From assembly GCF_014648295.1 (NCBI RefSeq), contig NZ_BMQV01000001.1:124001-188000 (forward strand): a stretch of 64,000 bases of DNA, read 5' to 3'. Each line of letters begins with the position of its first letter. Within the stretch, counting starts at the first letter, position 1. The notes beneath the pieces were generated by a model. It was not told where the DNA came from. It made no database searches and saw only the letters and a list, made by a program, of their open reading frames with translations. Made by a program: the position numbers and the translations under genes. Below, piece by piece: positions 20,146 to 27,982 of this stretch. This stretch comes from Shewanella saliphila (GTDB taxonomy: Bacteria; Pseudomonadota; Gammaproteobacteria; Enterobacterales; Shewanellaceae).

Positions 20146-22167
20146 TTAACTGTTTAAGATAATTTGTTCGCGCAGATGTTTCACTTCATCACGCAGTGCA
20201 GCAGCTTGTTCAAACTCGAGGTTTTTGGCATGTTCGTGCATTTGTTTTTCTAGGGCATCTATTTGATGACTAAGATCGGCAACACTGGCATAAGTTGCAC
20301 GTTTATCTGCCACCTCAGCATATTTACCAGATTGGTTGCGTTGGCCTTTAGCTTGTTTCACTTCACCGACATCCATTACATCAGTAATGCTCTTCACCAC
20401 ACCGCGTGGCACAATTCCGAGTTTAAGATTATGCTGGTGTTGTTTTTCGCGTCGACGTTCAGTTTCTCCCATGGCTTTAGCCATTGAATTTGTAATTCTG
20501 TCTGCATAAAGGATCACTTTACCGTTAACGTTACGTGCAGCGCGGCCAATTGTCTGAATAAGTGAACGTTCTGATCGTAAAAAGCCTTCTTTATCCGCGT
20601 CGAGAATACACACCAACGAGACTTCAGGTAAATCTAACCCTTCACGTAATAAGTTAATCCCAACTAATACATCAAAGTGACCTAAGCGAAGATCGCGAAT
20701 AATTTCGATACGTTCAACGGTATCGATATCAGAATGCAAATAGCGTACTTTAACACCGTGTTCGTCTAGGTATTCGGTCAAATCTTCTGACATACGTTTG
20801 GTTAACGTAGTGACTAATACCCGTTCATTCACTGCTACGCGTTTATGAATCTCAGATAATAAGTCATCAACCTGAATCGCCACGGGGCGCACTTCTAATA
20901 CGGGGTCAAGTAATCCGGTTGGCCGCACCACCTGCTCGGCAACTTCGCCGTCACTTTTATCAAGTTCGTACTGGCTTGGTGTCGCTGACACAAAAATGGT
21001 TTGTGGCATTAAGCGCTCGAATTCTTCGAACATTAACGGTCGATTGTCTAACGCGGATGGTAAGCGAAATCCATATTCAACTAGATTCATTTTACGGCTA
21101 CGATCGCCTTTGTACATGGCACCAATTTGCGGAACGGTCACATGAGACTCGTCAATAATTAACAAACCGTCTGCAGGGAGATAATCCAATAATGTTGGCG
21201 GCCCTTCTCCGGTGCTGCGCCCTGACAAGTAACGTGAGTAGTTTTCGATACCTGAGCAATAGCCTAACTCAACCATCATTTCAACGTCGTACTGTACGCG
21301 TTCAGTGATCCGTTGTGCTTCTATCAATTTATTATTGTCGAGCAAAAATTGCCGGCGTTCACGCAACTCTTCTTTAATCTCTTCCGTTGCTGCTAAGATT
21401 TTTTCACGAGGCGTGACATAATGCGTTTTAGGGTAAATAGTGGTTCTAACGATGCGCTTATTAATTTGCCCTGTGAGTGGGTCAAATTCGCTTAAACGTT
21501 CAATCTCGTCATCAAACAATTCTATCCGAATGGCTTCACGTTCAGATTCAGCAGGAAAGATATCAATCACCTCGCCGCGCACACGGTAAGTGCCTCGCTG
21601 CAGTTCAATGTCATTACGGGTATATTGCAGCTCACTTAAGCGAATAAGTATGTCACGCTGCCCCATAAAGTCGCCTTGACGAAGGTGCAACAGCATCTTC
21701 ATATACGAGTCAGGATCGCCCAGACCATAAATAGCTGACACTGAGGCAATCAGTACTACGTCTTTACGTTCTAACAGCGCTTTGGTTGCTGACAGTCGCA
21801 TTTGTTCTATATGAGCATTAACAGATGCGTCTTTTTCGATAAAAGTATTAGAGGCAGGCACATAAGCTTCAGGTTGATAATAGTCATAATAAGAGACAAA
21901 GTATTCAACCGCATTGTGAGGAAAAAACTCTTTCATTTCGCCATAAAGCTGGGCAGCGAGGGTTTTATTAGGGGCCATAATTATGGTTGGCCGCCCCATT
22001 TGTTTAATCACATTGGCAATGGTGTACGTTTTACCAGATCCTGTCACACCGAGTAAGGTTTGGCTGGCAATGCCAGACTGTAAACCATCGACAAGTTGGT
22101 TAATTGCAGTGGGCTGATCGCCCGCAGGTTCAAATTTGGACTCTAAGGTAAAAACAGACTCTGACAC
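20146..22167 (-). CDS. uvrB: Excinuclease ABC subunit B
   Basis: Damage-recognition helicase of nucleotide excision repair, partner of UvrA and UvrC. It has Walker [11 protein letters not shown], the beta-hairpin region [16 protein letters not shown] Walker B, helicase motifs around [10 protein letters not shown] and QTIGRAARN, and a C-terminal UVR motif (about 630-665) that contacts UvrC. The frame reaches an ATG at 22176, but AAGGGA abuts that codon. It is 8 bases from the GTG at 22167, which begins [14 protein letters not shown], so GTG is the better start (673 residues). No proper LexA box was found near the gene. Confidence 0.96.
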   Translation of the reverse strand: MSESVFTLESKFEPAGDQPTAINQLVDGLQSGIASQTLLGVTGSGKTYTIANVIKQMGRPTIIMAPNKTLAAQLYGEMKEFFPHNAVEYFVSYYDYYQPEAYVPASNTFIEKDASVNAHIEQMRLSATKALLERKDVVLIASVSAIYGLGDPDSYMKMLLHLRQGDFMGQRDILIRLSELQYTRNDIELQRGTYRVRGEVIDIFPAESEREAIRIELFDDEIERLSEFDPLTGQINKRIVRTTIYPKTHYVTPREKILAATEEIKEELRERRQFLLDNNKLIEAQRITERVQYDVEMMVELGYCSGIENYSRYLSGRSTGEGPPTLLDYLPADGLLIIDESHVTVPQIGAMYKGDRSRKMNLVEYGFRLPSALDNRPLMFEEFERLMPQTIFVSATPSQYELDKSDGEVAEQVVRPTGLLDPVLEVRPVAIQVDDLLSEIHKRVAVNERVLVTTLTKRMSEDLTEYLDEHGVKVRYLHSDIDTVERIEIIRDLRLGHFDVLVGINLLREGLDLPEVSLVCILDADKEGFLRSERSLIQTIGRAARNVNGKVILYADRITNSMAKAMGETERRREKQHQHNLKLGIVPRGVVKSITDVMDVGEVKQAKGQRNQSGKYAEVADKRATYASVADLSHQIDALEKQMHEHAKNLEFEQAAALRDEVKHLREQIILNS

Positions 22168-23234
22168 AACGTACATCCCTTATAAATAGAACCCGACATA
22201 ATATACCTAAACACGGAGTATTGGCGATATCTAATGCTCAATTTACCCCGTATAAATAAGATCATTACAGGGTCTACACTTTATTTATGACAAAATGACT
22301 AACATAATGTGAAAGTGGCAAACAAATTCATAAATCATGGAAAAACCCCCTGAAATCCGCTGAAAAACCAAGCTTGAATGCAATTTAATGCACAATCTGT
22401 CATGCAAAGTGATTACAATTTTGCTGTTGACAGAACAGTAGGAAAATAAAACAGTTGATTTTTATATCATATTGAAAGTAAATAACTTTATATATCACTA
22501 ATTAAAAAGTACATTTTAAGTCCAATCCATGCTCAGCAAGGGTTAGCAGCGTATTTACAGCAGAAGTCCACATGTTTATCCACAGATTTAGTGGATAAGT
22601 CACTAAAGCCCAATACGAATGCGGGGTCGAGCACATCGCCAATTCATAAATCCGTAAGATAATGTTGATGTAATTTAATTACATTTGTAGGTAAATACGC
22701 AATGGTAAGACAATTGGATCAAGCGAGTTACTTAATTAGTTTTAGATATTATAGATTTACCTTTACACGGCAATAAGCGAGATAGATAAGGTGATGATCA
22801 AAATAGTGCATAAGTTAACCTGAGATCGGGTTAAATTAAGCGTTAAGACTTATTTATTCAGTAAAATGCACTAATTTGGACGGTATAGCGACTTTTAAGC
22901 AATGACCACCGTTCTGTCAATGGGATAAGATGCGATACTTGTTATTGTATGAAGATCGGATGGTGCTACTTACTCTGCTAGCATTAACTGACTTTGATTA
23001 ACAAGCTCTGATTAACTGATTGAGCAACAACTTAACCTACACAGCCGTTAACAACTCATGCCTAAACGTTCTTGCTAATGCCTACTGTGTTAGTGCCAAT
23101 CTTTAATGCATTTCTGAAATGACATTGTCGTAATGCTTTTGCACCAACGACGTTTCGGTATGTATGACAAACAAACCCTATTGATGGCTGCTTAGCAAAT
23201 TCATTAACGCGGTTTATTAGTCACTCTTTTTCTA
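22168..23234. other. Gene-free AT-rich region upstream of uvrB
   Basis: About 1.07 kb with many stops in all frames and no recognisable gene or RNA family. It holds an inverted pair of DnaA-box-like nonamers at 22576-22598 and an imperfect SOS-box-like CTGTTGACAGAACAG at about 22424 with the wrong spacing. The uvrB promoter must lie at its left end. A decayed gene is possible but no fragment could be identified. Confidence 0.6.
22576..22598. promoter_or_regulatory. Inverted pair of DnaA-box-like sites
   Basis: TTATCCACA at 22576-22584 is a perfect DnaA-box consensus. GTGGATAA at 22591-22598 is its inverted 8-base match, 7 bases on. Together they form an inverted repeat. Whether DnaA binds here is not known. 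A chance occurrence or a hairpin is equally possible. Confidence 0.35.
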
Positions 23235-23515
23235 TATACCCAATCAACTTGAAGATCCGTGTTTCAGAGCTTCACCGTGTTTTCAATACTAGGCGCGTTA
23301 ATGCGGTAATGTAGGTACCTTATAAGTTAACGTAACAACGCTCTTGATTTAATAATCAGGGAAGCACGGTGAAACTCCCAAAGGGCAAGTTTTACACGCG
23401 TTTATGCTGCGTTATTGATTTTGGAAAGGGAATAACCATTACCCGCAATCAATGCCTTGTCTAAACGCGTGTAAATTCTTGCTGAAATCGAGCATCTTCA
23501 GGTTGTTTGGGTATA
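23235..23515. repeat. MITE-like repeat element, copy 2 (281 bp, inverted relative to copy 1)
   Basis: Begins TATACCCAATCAACTTGAAG and ends CTTCAGGTTGTTTGGGTATA, the reverse complement of the element at 3678-3943. It differs from copy 1 at scattered bases and carries about 15 extra bases near its middle (around CTTGATTTAATAATCAGG). The longest reading frame touching it runs out into flanking DNA and looks spurious. It lies between the uvrB upstream region and the tRNA-Asn array. Confidence 0.8.
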
Positions 23516-23764
23516 GACACATTATTATGCCATTCCACTTTATAATGGCAGTGTGAGATTTTGCTCTCGCAATGGTGTAAACAATATAAGCATCGAGTTG
23601 ATCACCGTCATAGCAAGCCAATGTCACTCAACACTCTTTTGATGTGTCCATGAAATGGATATTTGAACCGACCGAGCGAATTCACATAGCGAGTAGGTAA
23701 GTGATTCATTTTATATTCATTGTTCAAAAATCGGCATAAATGCCCAAAAGTCGTGCACGATGTG

Positions 23765-23781
23765 TAATTGGTAACCAATTA
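23765..23781. promoter_or_regulatory. Perfect palindrome upstream of the tRNA-Asn promoter
   Basis: TAATTGGT-A-ACCAATTA, 8-base arms around one base, centred about 42 bases before the -35 box of the tRNA promoter. The position fits an activator or operator site, but the protein is unknown. Confidence 0.35.
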
Positions 23782-23814
23782 GTCACATAATTGCGTTTTT
23801 TTTTATAACTCGAG

Positions 23815-23843
23815 TTGACTCAGTTACCAGAGCGTTTTACTAT
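23815..23843 (+). promoter_or_regulatory. Promoter of the tRNA-Asn array
   Basis: TTGACT (23815-23820), a 17-base spacer and TACTAT (23838-23843), followed by a GC-rich GCGCTCC discriminator typical of stringently controlled stable-RNA promoters. The first tRNA starts 37 bases after the -10 box. Confidence 0.8.
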
Positions 23844-23879
23844 GCGCTCCGTTCTCAGCAATACATTGCTAAAAACGTT

Positions 23880-23955
23880 TCCCCAGTAGTTCAGTTGGTA
23901 GAACGCCGGACTGTTAATCCGTATGTCACTGGTTCGAGTCCAGTCTGGGGAGCCA
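23880..23955 (+). tRNA. tRNA-Asn (anticodon GTT), copy 1
   Basis: 76 bases with encoded CCA. The anticodon loop is CTGTTAA, the T-arm is GGTTCGAGTCC, and the acceptor stem is TCCCCAG / CTGGGGA. It differs from the four following copies by a compensated acceptor-stem pair (G-C instead of A-T at the seventh pair), by C instead of G after GAACG, and nowhere else. Confidence 0.97.
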
Positions 23956-23987
23956 ATTTAGTCAGTAAGTGAGAATATAAGCGTAAT

Positions 23988-24063
23988 TCCCCAATAGTTC
24001 AGTTGGTAGAACGGCGGACTGTTAATCCGTATGTCACTGGTTCGAGTCCAGTTTGGGGAGCCA
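23988..24063 (+). tRNA. tRNA-Asn (anticodon GTT), copy 2
   Basis: 76 bases, CCA encoded, acceptor stem TCCCCAA / TTGGGGA. Identical to copies 3-5. Confidence 0.97.
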
Positions 24064-24084
24064 ACGTTTAATGTTATCGAGAAT

Positions 24085-24160
24085 TCCCCAATAGTTCAGT
24101 TGGTAGAACGGCGGACTGTTAATCCGTATGTCACTGGTTCGAGTCCAGTTTGGGGAGCCA
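24085..24160 (+). tRNA. tRNA-Asn (anticodon GTT), copy 3
   Basis: Same 76-base sequence as copy 2. The 21-base spacer before it is unrelated to other spacers except for the AATTCCCC junction. Confidence 0.97.
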
Positions 24161-24188
24161 TCGAGATAACAAATTTGAAATGCCCAAT

Positions 24189-24264
24189 TCCCCAATAGTT
24201 CAGTTGGTAGAACGGCGGACTGTTAATCCGTATGTCACTGGTTCGAGTCCAGTTTGGGGAGCCA
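24189..24264 (+). tRNA. tRNA-Asn (anticodon GTT), copy 4
   Basis: Same 76-base sequence as copy 2. Confidence 0.97.
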
Positions 24265-24293
24265 TTTCAATATAATAGTTAATAATGATCAAT

Positions 24294-24369
24294 TCCCCAA
24301 TAGTTCAGTTGGTAGAACGGCGGACTGTTAATCCGTATGTCACTGGTTCGAGTCCAGTTTGGGGAGCCA
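24294..24369 (+). tRNA. tRNA-Asn (anticodon GTT), copy 5
   Basis: Same 76-base sequence as copy 2. Last of the array. No clear hairpin terminator was seen just after it. Confidence 0.97.
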
Positions 24370-24785
24370 TTATTTAATCACGTTATCCCGTCCTGCTTAT
24401 CTGTAACTTTCCCATTTTCGCACAATCTTAACTTACATTTTATACTTCATTGTTTGTTTTCGTTTTCTCTCATAAAAATAGTGCTTTAGGTTAATCATAT
24501 ATTAATCTAAAATCTGCTATGATACCTCTGTTCAAAAATAAAACACATTGATTGAATTGCGAGCATTTCAGCCATCAACATTATGCCAATCCCGAATGGG
24601 AACGCACAATGTCATGCTGAATATTTTGTTAAAGGCAGTTAATGGCGCAAGCTTCAATAACCATAAATATAAACTATCATTAACATCATAACCTTAAGCA
24701 GAACATCATCAGCAACCACTCATGCTGATAGTGAATCAAAATCAAACTGACTTATTATTGTAAACTCGTAGGGAATGGAAGTTTT
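24370..24785. other. Intergenic region between the tRNA-Asn array and the GGDEF-EAL gene
   Basis: About 415 AT-rich bases. No gene, RNA family or strong hairpin recognised. It presumably holds the tRNA array end and the promoter of the next gene. Confidence 0.5.
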
Positions 24786-26684
24786 ATGGGCTTATCAAAA
24801 TCCTTTCAGATGGTGTTGTTTATTGTTTTCGGCTTATTGATCTTCAGGATCTATAGCGTTGAAAATAGTGAAGTGCAAGAGCAAGGACAAGTTGCTCAGG
24901 AGCATTATCAGCAATATGTACAAACTTACCGACACTGGGAAGGTAGCGGTGAAGCGTTATACCAAAAAATGACTCAAGATTTTACCTTTCAGTTTTTTCA
25001 ATTTATACACAATACAGACAGTAACCTTAACTACACACACGGTAGTTTAAAGCGCCCAAGCGATGATTTTCCAAGTAAAATATTTAACATCCAATTAGGC
25101 CATATTCAGACCCTTGGTGATGCTCGTTTACAAGTTCGTTTAGACACCGCAAGTGTACTCTCCTCTAGTTTTGCCGACTTAGAGCAAACTGCCATACTTT
25201 TAATTGGTGCATATCTATTGTTGATGGTGTTATTTGCCTTGTTAGTGCAATTACATCGCTCTCGTATTAAATACGCGGCAGAATACATTAACCATATCCC
25301 GGAACTGTCATTTTTAGCATTAGAGCGTTCTCGATTCCCTGGGGTGTTACGCCCATTAGGTAATGCATTAGAAGCCTGTCGTAATCAGTTAAAGCTCAGT
25401 CTCGACAGAGTACGAAAAGAAAATGAGCAGCTGACTAAAGCCGCTTACCAAGATCCTGTTAGCGGTTTTTCAACTCGACAACGTTTCACTCAACATTTAG
25501 ATGCCTTAAACAAATCAGATAAACAACAATATGGTGTGCTAATGATGGTTAAGGCGGCAGAACTTGCCAGTATAAACCAATTACATGGGCGTGCAGCGGG
25601 TGATGATTATCTCGCAAAGTTAGCGACCTGCATTCGTAAATCAGTTGCAAGTTTTGGTGTTACTGAGTGCTTTAGGGTATCTAGTGGCGATTTTGCTGTA
25701 TTCATCGACAATATTACCTTAAAAGAAGGCGAAAAATGTTTAGAGCAACTCAAAGTTCAACTCGATGAATATGCACAAAGCGCTCGCAGTGACTCTATTG
25801 CCCACGCCGGTATGGTGCCCTATAAAGAAGGCAGTGAACCATTGGCGTTAATGTCATTAGCTGACACCGCTGTCAGTGTCGCGCAAACCTTAGGACCTAA
25901 CCGTTATTATCAACTCGAAAAACTCTCTGGTGATGAGCAACATGGCGATGACCACTGGAAACTGACCATTAATGACTTAATTAAACGCCGCAGTATTCAT
26001 TTTTATCAGCAACCAATCCAACCCTGTAACAATCAAACTGATGTGTATCGCGAATTGCTCGCTCGCTTCACCAATTCAGATGGTAAGTATTTGCCTACTA
26101 CAACGGTGATTGCCATGGCTGAACGCTATGGGCTTAATGTCGAATTAGACCAAATGATTGTGATTCAAACGATTGAGGTGCTGAGTAAAAATCCCAACTT
26201 AACAGGTAATATGGGGGTTAATATTAGCGCCTCATCTGCATTGCAGGATAATTTTACCAGTTGGCTTAAAGATTTATTGTCCAAGCATCGTCAAATAGCT
26301 TCCCGTTTGGTGTTTGAACTCAACGAAGCCGGCATGCAAGCGAATCTTTTATCTAGCCGGCAATTTGTCAGTCAAATGCACAAGGTCGGCGCTAAAGTCG
26401 CCATTGAACGCTTTGGTTTAGGGTTTACGTCGTTTAAGTTTTTCCGCGAAGTGCGTCCAGACTTCATTAAATTAGACAGTAGCTACAGTGATAATATTGA
26501 ACAAGATAACAACAATAAGTTCTTTGTACGGATGATTGTTGATATCGCCAAGCGGATTAGTATTCGGGTTATCGCCACAGGTGTTGAAAAACAAGATGAA
26601 AAATTAACCTTAGAAAAATTATTAGTGGATGGCCTGCAGGGATATTATATTGCCAAACCTGAAACACTGGTCAAAAAACAGTAA
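24786..26684 (+). CDS. Membrane protein with degenerate GGDEF and EAL domains (LapD/CsrD-like)
   Basis: 632 residues. A membrane segment at about 7-22, a periplasmic part to about 133, a second membrane segment (about 135-155), a linker helix, a GGDEF domain (about 220-375) and an EAL domain (about 390-630). The GGDEF signature is SSGDF (299-303). In the EAL domain the signature is ELL (423-425), the aspartate pair is replaced in IERFG (540-544), and AEGVE has become ATGVE (597-601). Both enzymes are therefore probably inactive, as in the receptor LapD or the RNase E-targeting factor CsrD. The sequence does not decide which. It lies upstream of rnfA with a hairpin terminator between. Confidence 0.82.
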   Translation: MGLSKSFQMVLFIVFGLLIFRIYSVENSEVQEQGQVAQEHYQQYVQTYRHWEGSGEALYQKMTQDFTFQFFQFIHNTDSNLNYTHGSLKRPSDDFPSKIFNIQLGHIQTLGDARLQVRLDTASVLSSSFADLEQTAILLIGAYLLLMVLFALLVQLHRSRIKYAAEYINHIPELSFLALERSRFPGVLRPLGNALEACRNQLKLSLDRVRKENEQLTKAAYQDPVSGFSTRQRFTQHLDALNKSDKQQYGVLMMVKAAELASINQLHGRAAGDDYLAKLATCIRKSVASFGVTECFRVSSGDFAVFIDNITLKEGEKCLEQLKVQLDEYAQSARSDSIAHAGMVPYKEGSEPLALMSLADTAVSVAQTLGPNRYYQLEKLSGDEQHGDDHWKLTINDLIKRRSIHFYQQPIQPCNNQTDVYRELLARFTNSDGKYLPTTTVIAMAERYGLNVELDQMIVIQTIEVLSKNPNLTGNMGVNISASSALQDNFTSWLKDLLSKHRQIASRLVFELNEAGMQANLLSSRQFVSQMHKVGAKVAIERFGLGFTSFKFFREVRPDFIKLDSSYSDNIEQDNNNKFFVRMIVDIAKRISIRVIATGVEKQDEKLTLEKLLVDGLQGYYIAKPETLVKKQ

Positions 26685-26725
26685 CTTTGGGGTTAATAAG
26701 ACGTAAAAAACACGATTTTATTCTG

Positions 26726-26758
26726 AGGTTAAGCATTTTATGTTTAACCTTATTTTTT
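26726..26758 (+). terminator. Terminator between the GGDEF-EAL gene and rnfA
   Basis: AGGTTAA / TTAACCT stem with an 11-base loop, then TATTTTTT. Confidence 0.75.
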
Positions 26759-26823
26759 ATCCGTTGTTTCTCAACGCTAAACCTTAGATAATACCCAGAT
26801 CTATTGGTCAAAAAAATGTAGCA

Positions 26824-27402
26824 ATGACAGAGTATCTTCTCTTATTAATCGGCACTGTACTGGTTAATAACTTCGTCCTAGTGAAATTCTTAGGTCTATG
26901 CCCTTTTATGGGGGTGTCGAGCAAATTAGCGTCTGCTATTGGCATGTCTATGGCAACCACCTTTGTATTAACCCTTGCATCTATTCTTAGCTATCTCACC
27001 AATGAGTTTTTGTTGCAGCCCTTTGACCTGAGCTACTTGCGCACCATGAGCTTTATTTTGGTCATTGCCGTGGTGGTTCAGTTTACTGAAATGGTCGTAC
27101 AAAAAACCAGTGCATCTTTACATCGCGCTTTAGGTATTTATCTACCGTTAATCACCACTAATTGTGCAGTATTAGGCGTAGCATTATTAAACGTCAACGA
27201 AGACCATAACTTTATTCAGTCGGCCATTTACGGTTTTGGAGCTGCGGTGGGTTTTTCATTAGTATTAATTTTATTTTCGGCAATGCGTGAACGTTTAGCT
27301 GCGGCGGATGTGCCTGTCCCCTTTAAAGGCGGCGCAATCGCCATGATCACCGCCGGATTAATGTCGTTAGCATTTATGGGATTTGCGGGGCTGGTTAATT
27401 AG
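26824..27402 (+). CDS. rnfA: Electron transport complex subunit RnfA/RsxA
   Basis: Integral membrane subunit of the Rnf ion-translocating ferredoxin:NAD oxidoreductase, called Rsx when it keeps SoxR reduced in E. coli. 192 residues with about six membrane helices. The N-terminus [20 protein letters not shown] and the [10 protein letters not shown] motif match the family closely, and the half-helix cysteine region [13 protein letters not shown] is present. First gene of rnfABCDGE-nth. The ribosome-binding site is weak. rnfB follows after one base. Confidence 0.96.
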   Translation: MTEYLLLLIGTVLVNNFVLVKFLGLCPFMGVSSKLASAIGMSMATTFVLTLASILSYLTNEFLLQPFDLSYLRTMSFILVIAVVVQFTEMVVQKTSASLHRALGIYLPLITTNCAVLGVALLNVNEDHNFIQSAIYGFGAAVGFSLVLILFSAMRERLAAADVPVPFKGGAIAMITAGLMSLAFMGFAGLVN

Positions 27403-27403
27403 C

Positions 27404-27982
27404 ATGACGAGTATTTTTATTGCCGTTGCGGTATTAAGTATATTGGCATTAGTGTTTGGGGTGATTTTAGGCTTTGCGTCTAAAAAGTTTAAAGTTGAAG
27501 GTAACCCTGTCATCGACCAAGTTGAAGCCTTATTACCACAAACTCAATGTGGCCAGTGTGGCTACCCAGGTTGTAGACCTTACGCTGAAGCGATTGCCAA
27601 TGGCGATCATATCAATAAGTGCCCGCCTGGCGGCACAGCCACCATGGAAAAAATAGCTGAGTTAATGGGCGTTGAACAAGAACCGTTAAATGCCGAAGCT
27701 CAATCTAGTGTAAAAAAAGTGGCTTATATTCGTGAAGATGAATGCATTGGTTGCACTAAGTGTATTCAAGCCTGCCCTGTCGATGCCATTTTAGGCGCGG
27801 GTAAGCTAATGCATACCGTCATTGCCAAAGACTGTACTGGCTGTGACTTGTGTGTTGAACCTTGTCCTGTTGACTGTATTGATATGATCCCTGTTGAAAC
27901 AACGCTGCAAAACTGGGATTGGAAATTAAATAGCATCCCAGTCAAGGTGATCCAACCAGAGCAAGAGGAACAAACGTGCTAA
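27404..27982 (+). CDS. rnfB: Electron transport complex iron-sulfur subunit RnfB/RsxB
   Basis: Ferredoxin-like subunit that carries electrons towards the membrane part of the complex. 192 residues: an N-terminal membrane anchor (about 3-25), the Fe-S domain CGQCGYPGC...C (about 47-72) and two 4Fe-4S motifs, [12 protein letters not shown] (about 112-123) and [12 protein letters not shown] (about 142-153). The frame is open 7 codons further upstream inside rnfA. The ATG at 27404, one base after the rnfA stop, starts the usual anchor. It overlaps rnfC by 7 bases. Confidence 0.95.
   Translation: MTSIFIAVAVLSILALVFGVILGFASKKFKVEGNPVIDQVEALLPQTQCGQCGYPGCRPYAEAIANGDHINKCPPGGTATMEKIAELMGVEQEPLNAEAQSSVKKVAYIREDECIGCTKCIQACPVDAILGAGKLMHTVIAKDCTGCDLCVEPCPVDCIDMIPVETTLQNWDWKLNSIPVKVIQPEQEEQTC

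Noticed and set aside
20263..20487. Histidine- and phenylalanine-rich plus-strand frame opposite uvrB
   Set aside because: Shadow of the conserved uvrB reading frame.
22424..22440. SOS-box-like CTGTTGACAGAACAG upstream of uvrB
   Set aside because: The spacer between CTG and CAG is 9 rather than 10 bases, and the site lies more than 250 bases from the uvrB start.
23880..24369. Direct-repeat array considered as CRISPR
   Set aside because: The repeats are 76 bases long and fold as tRNA-Asn; spacers are short and of uneven length.
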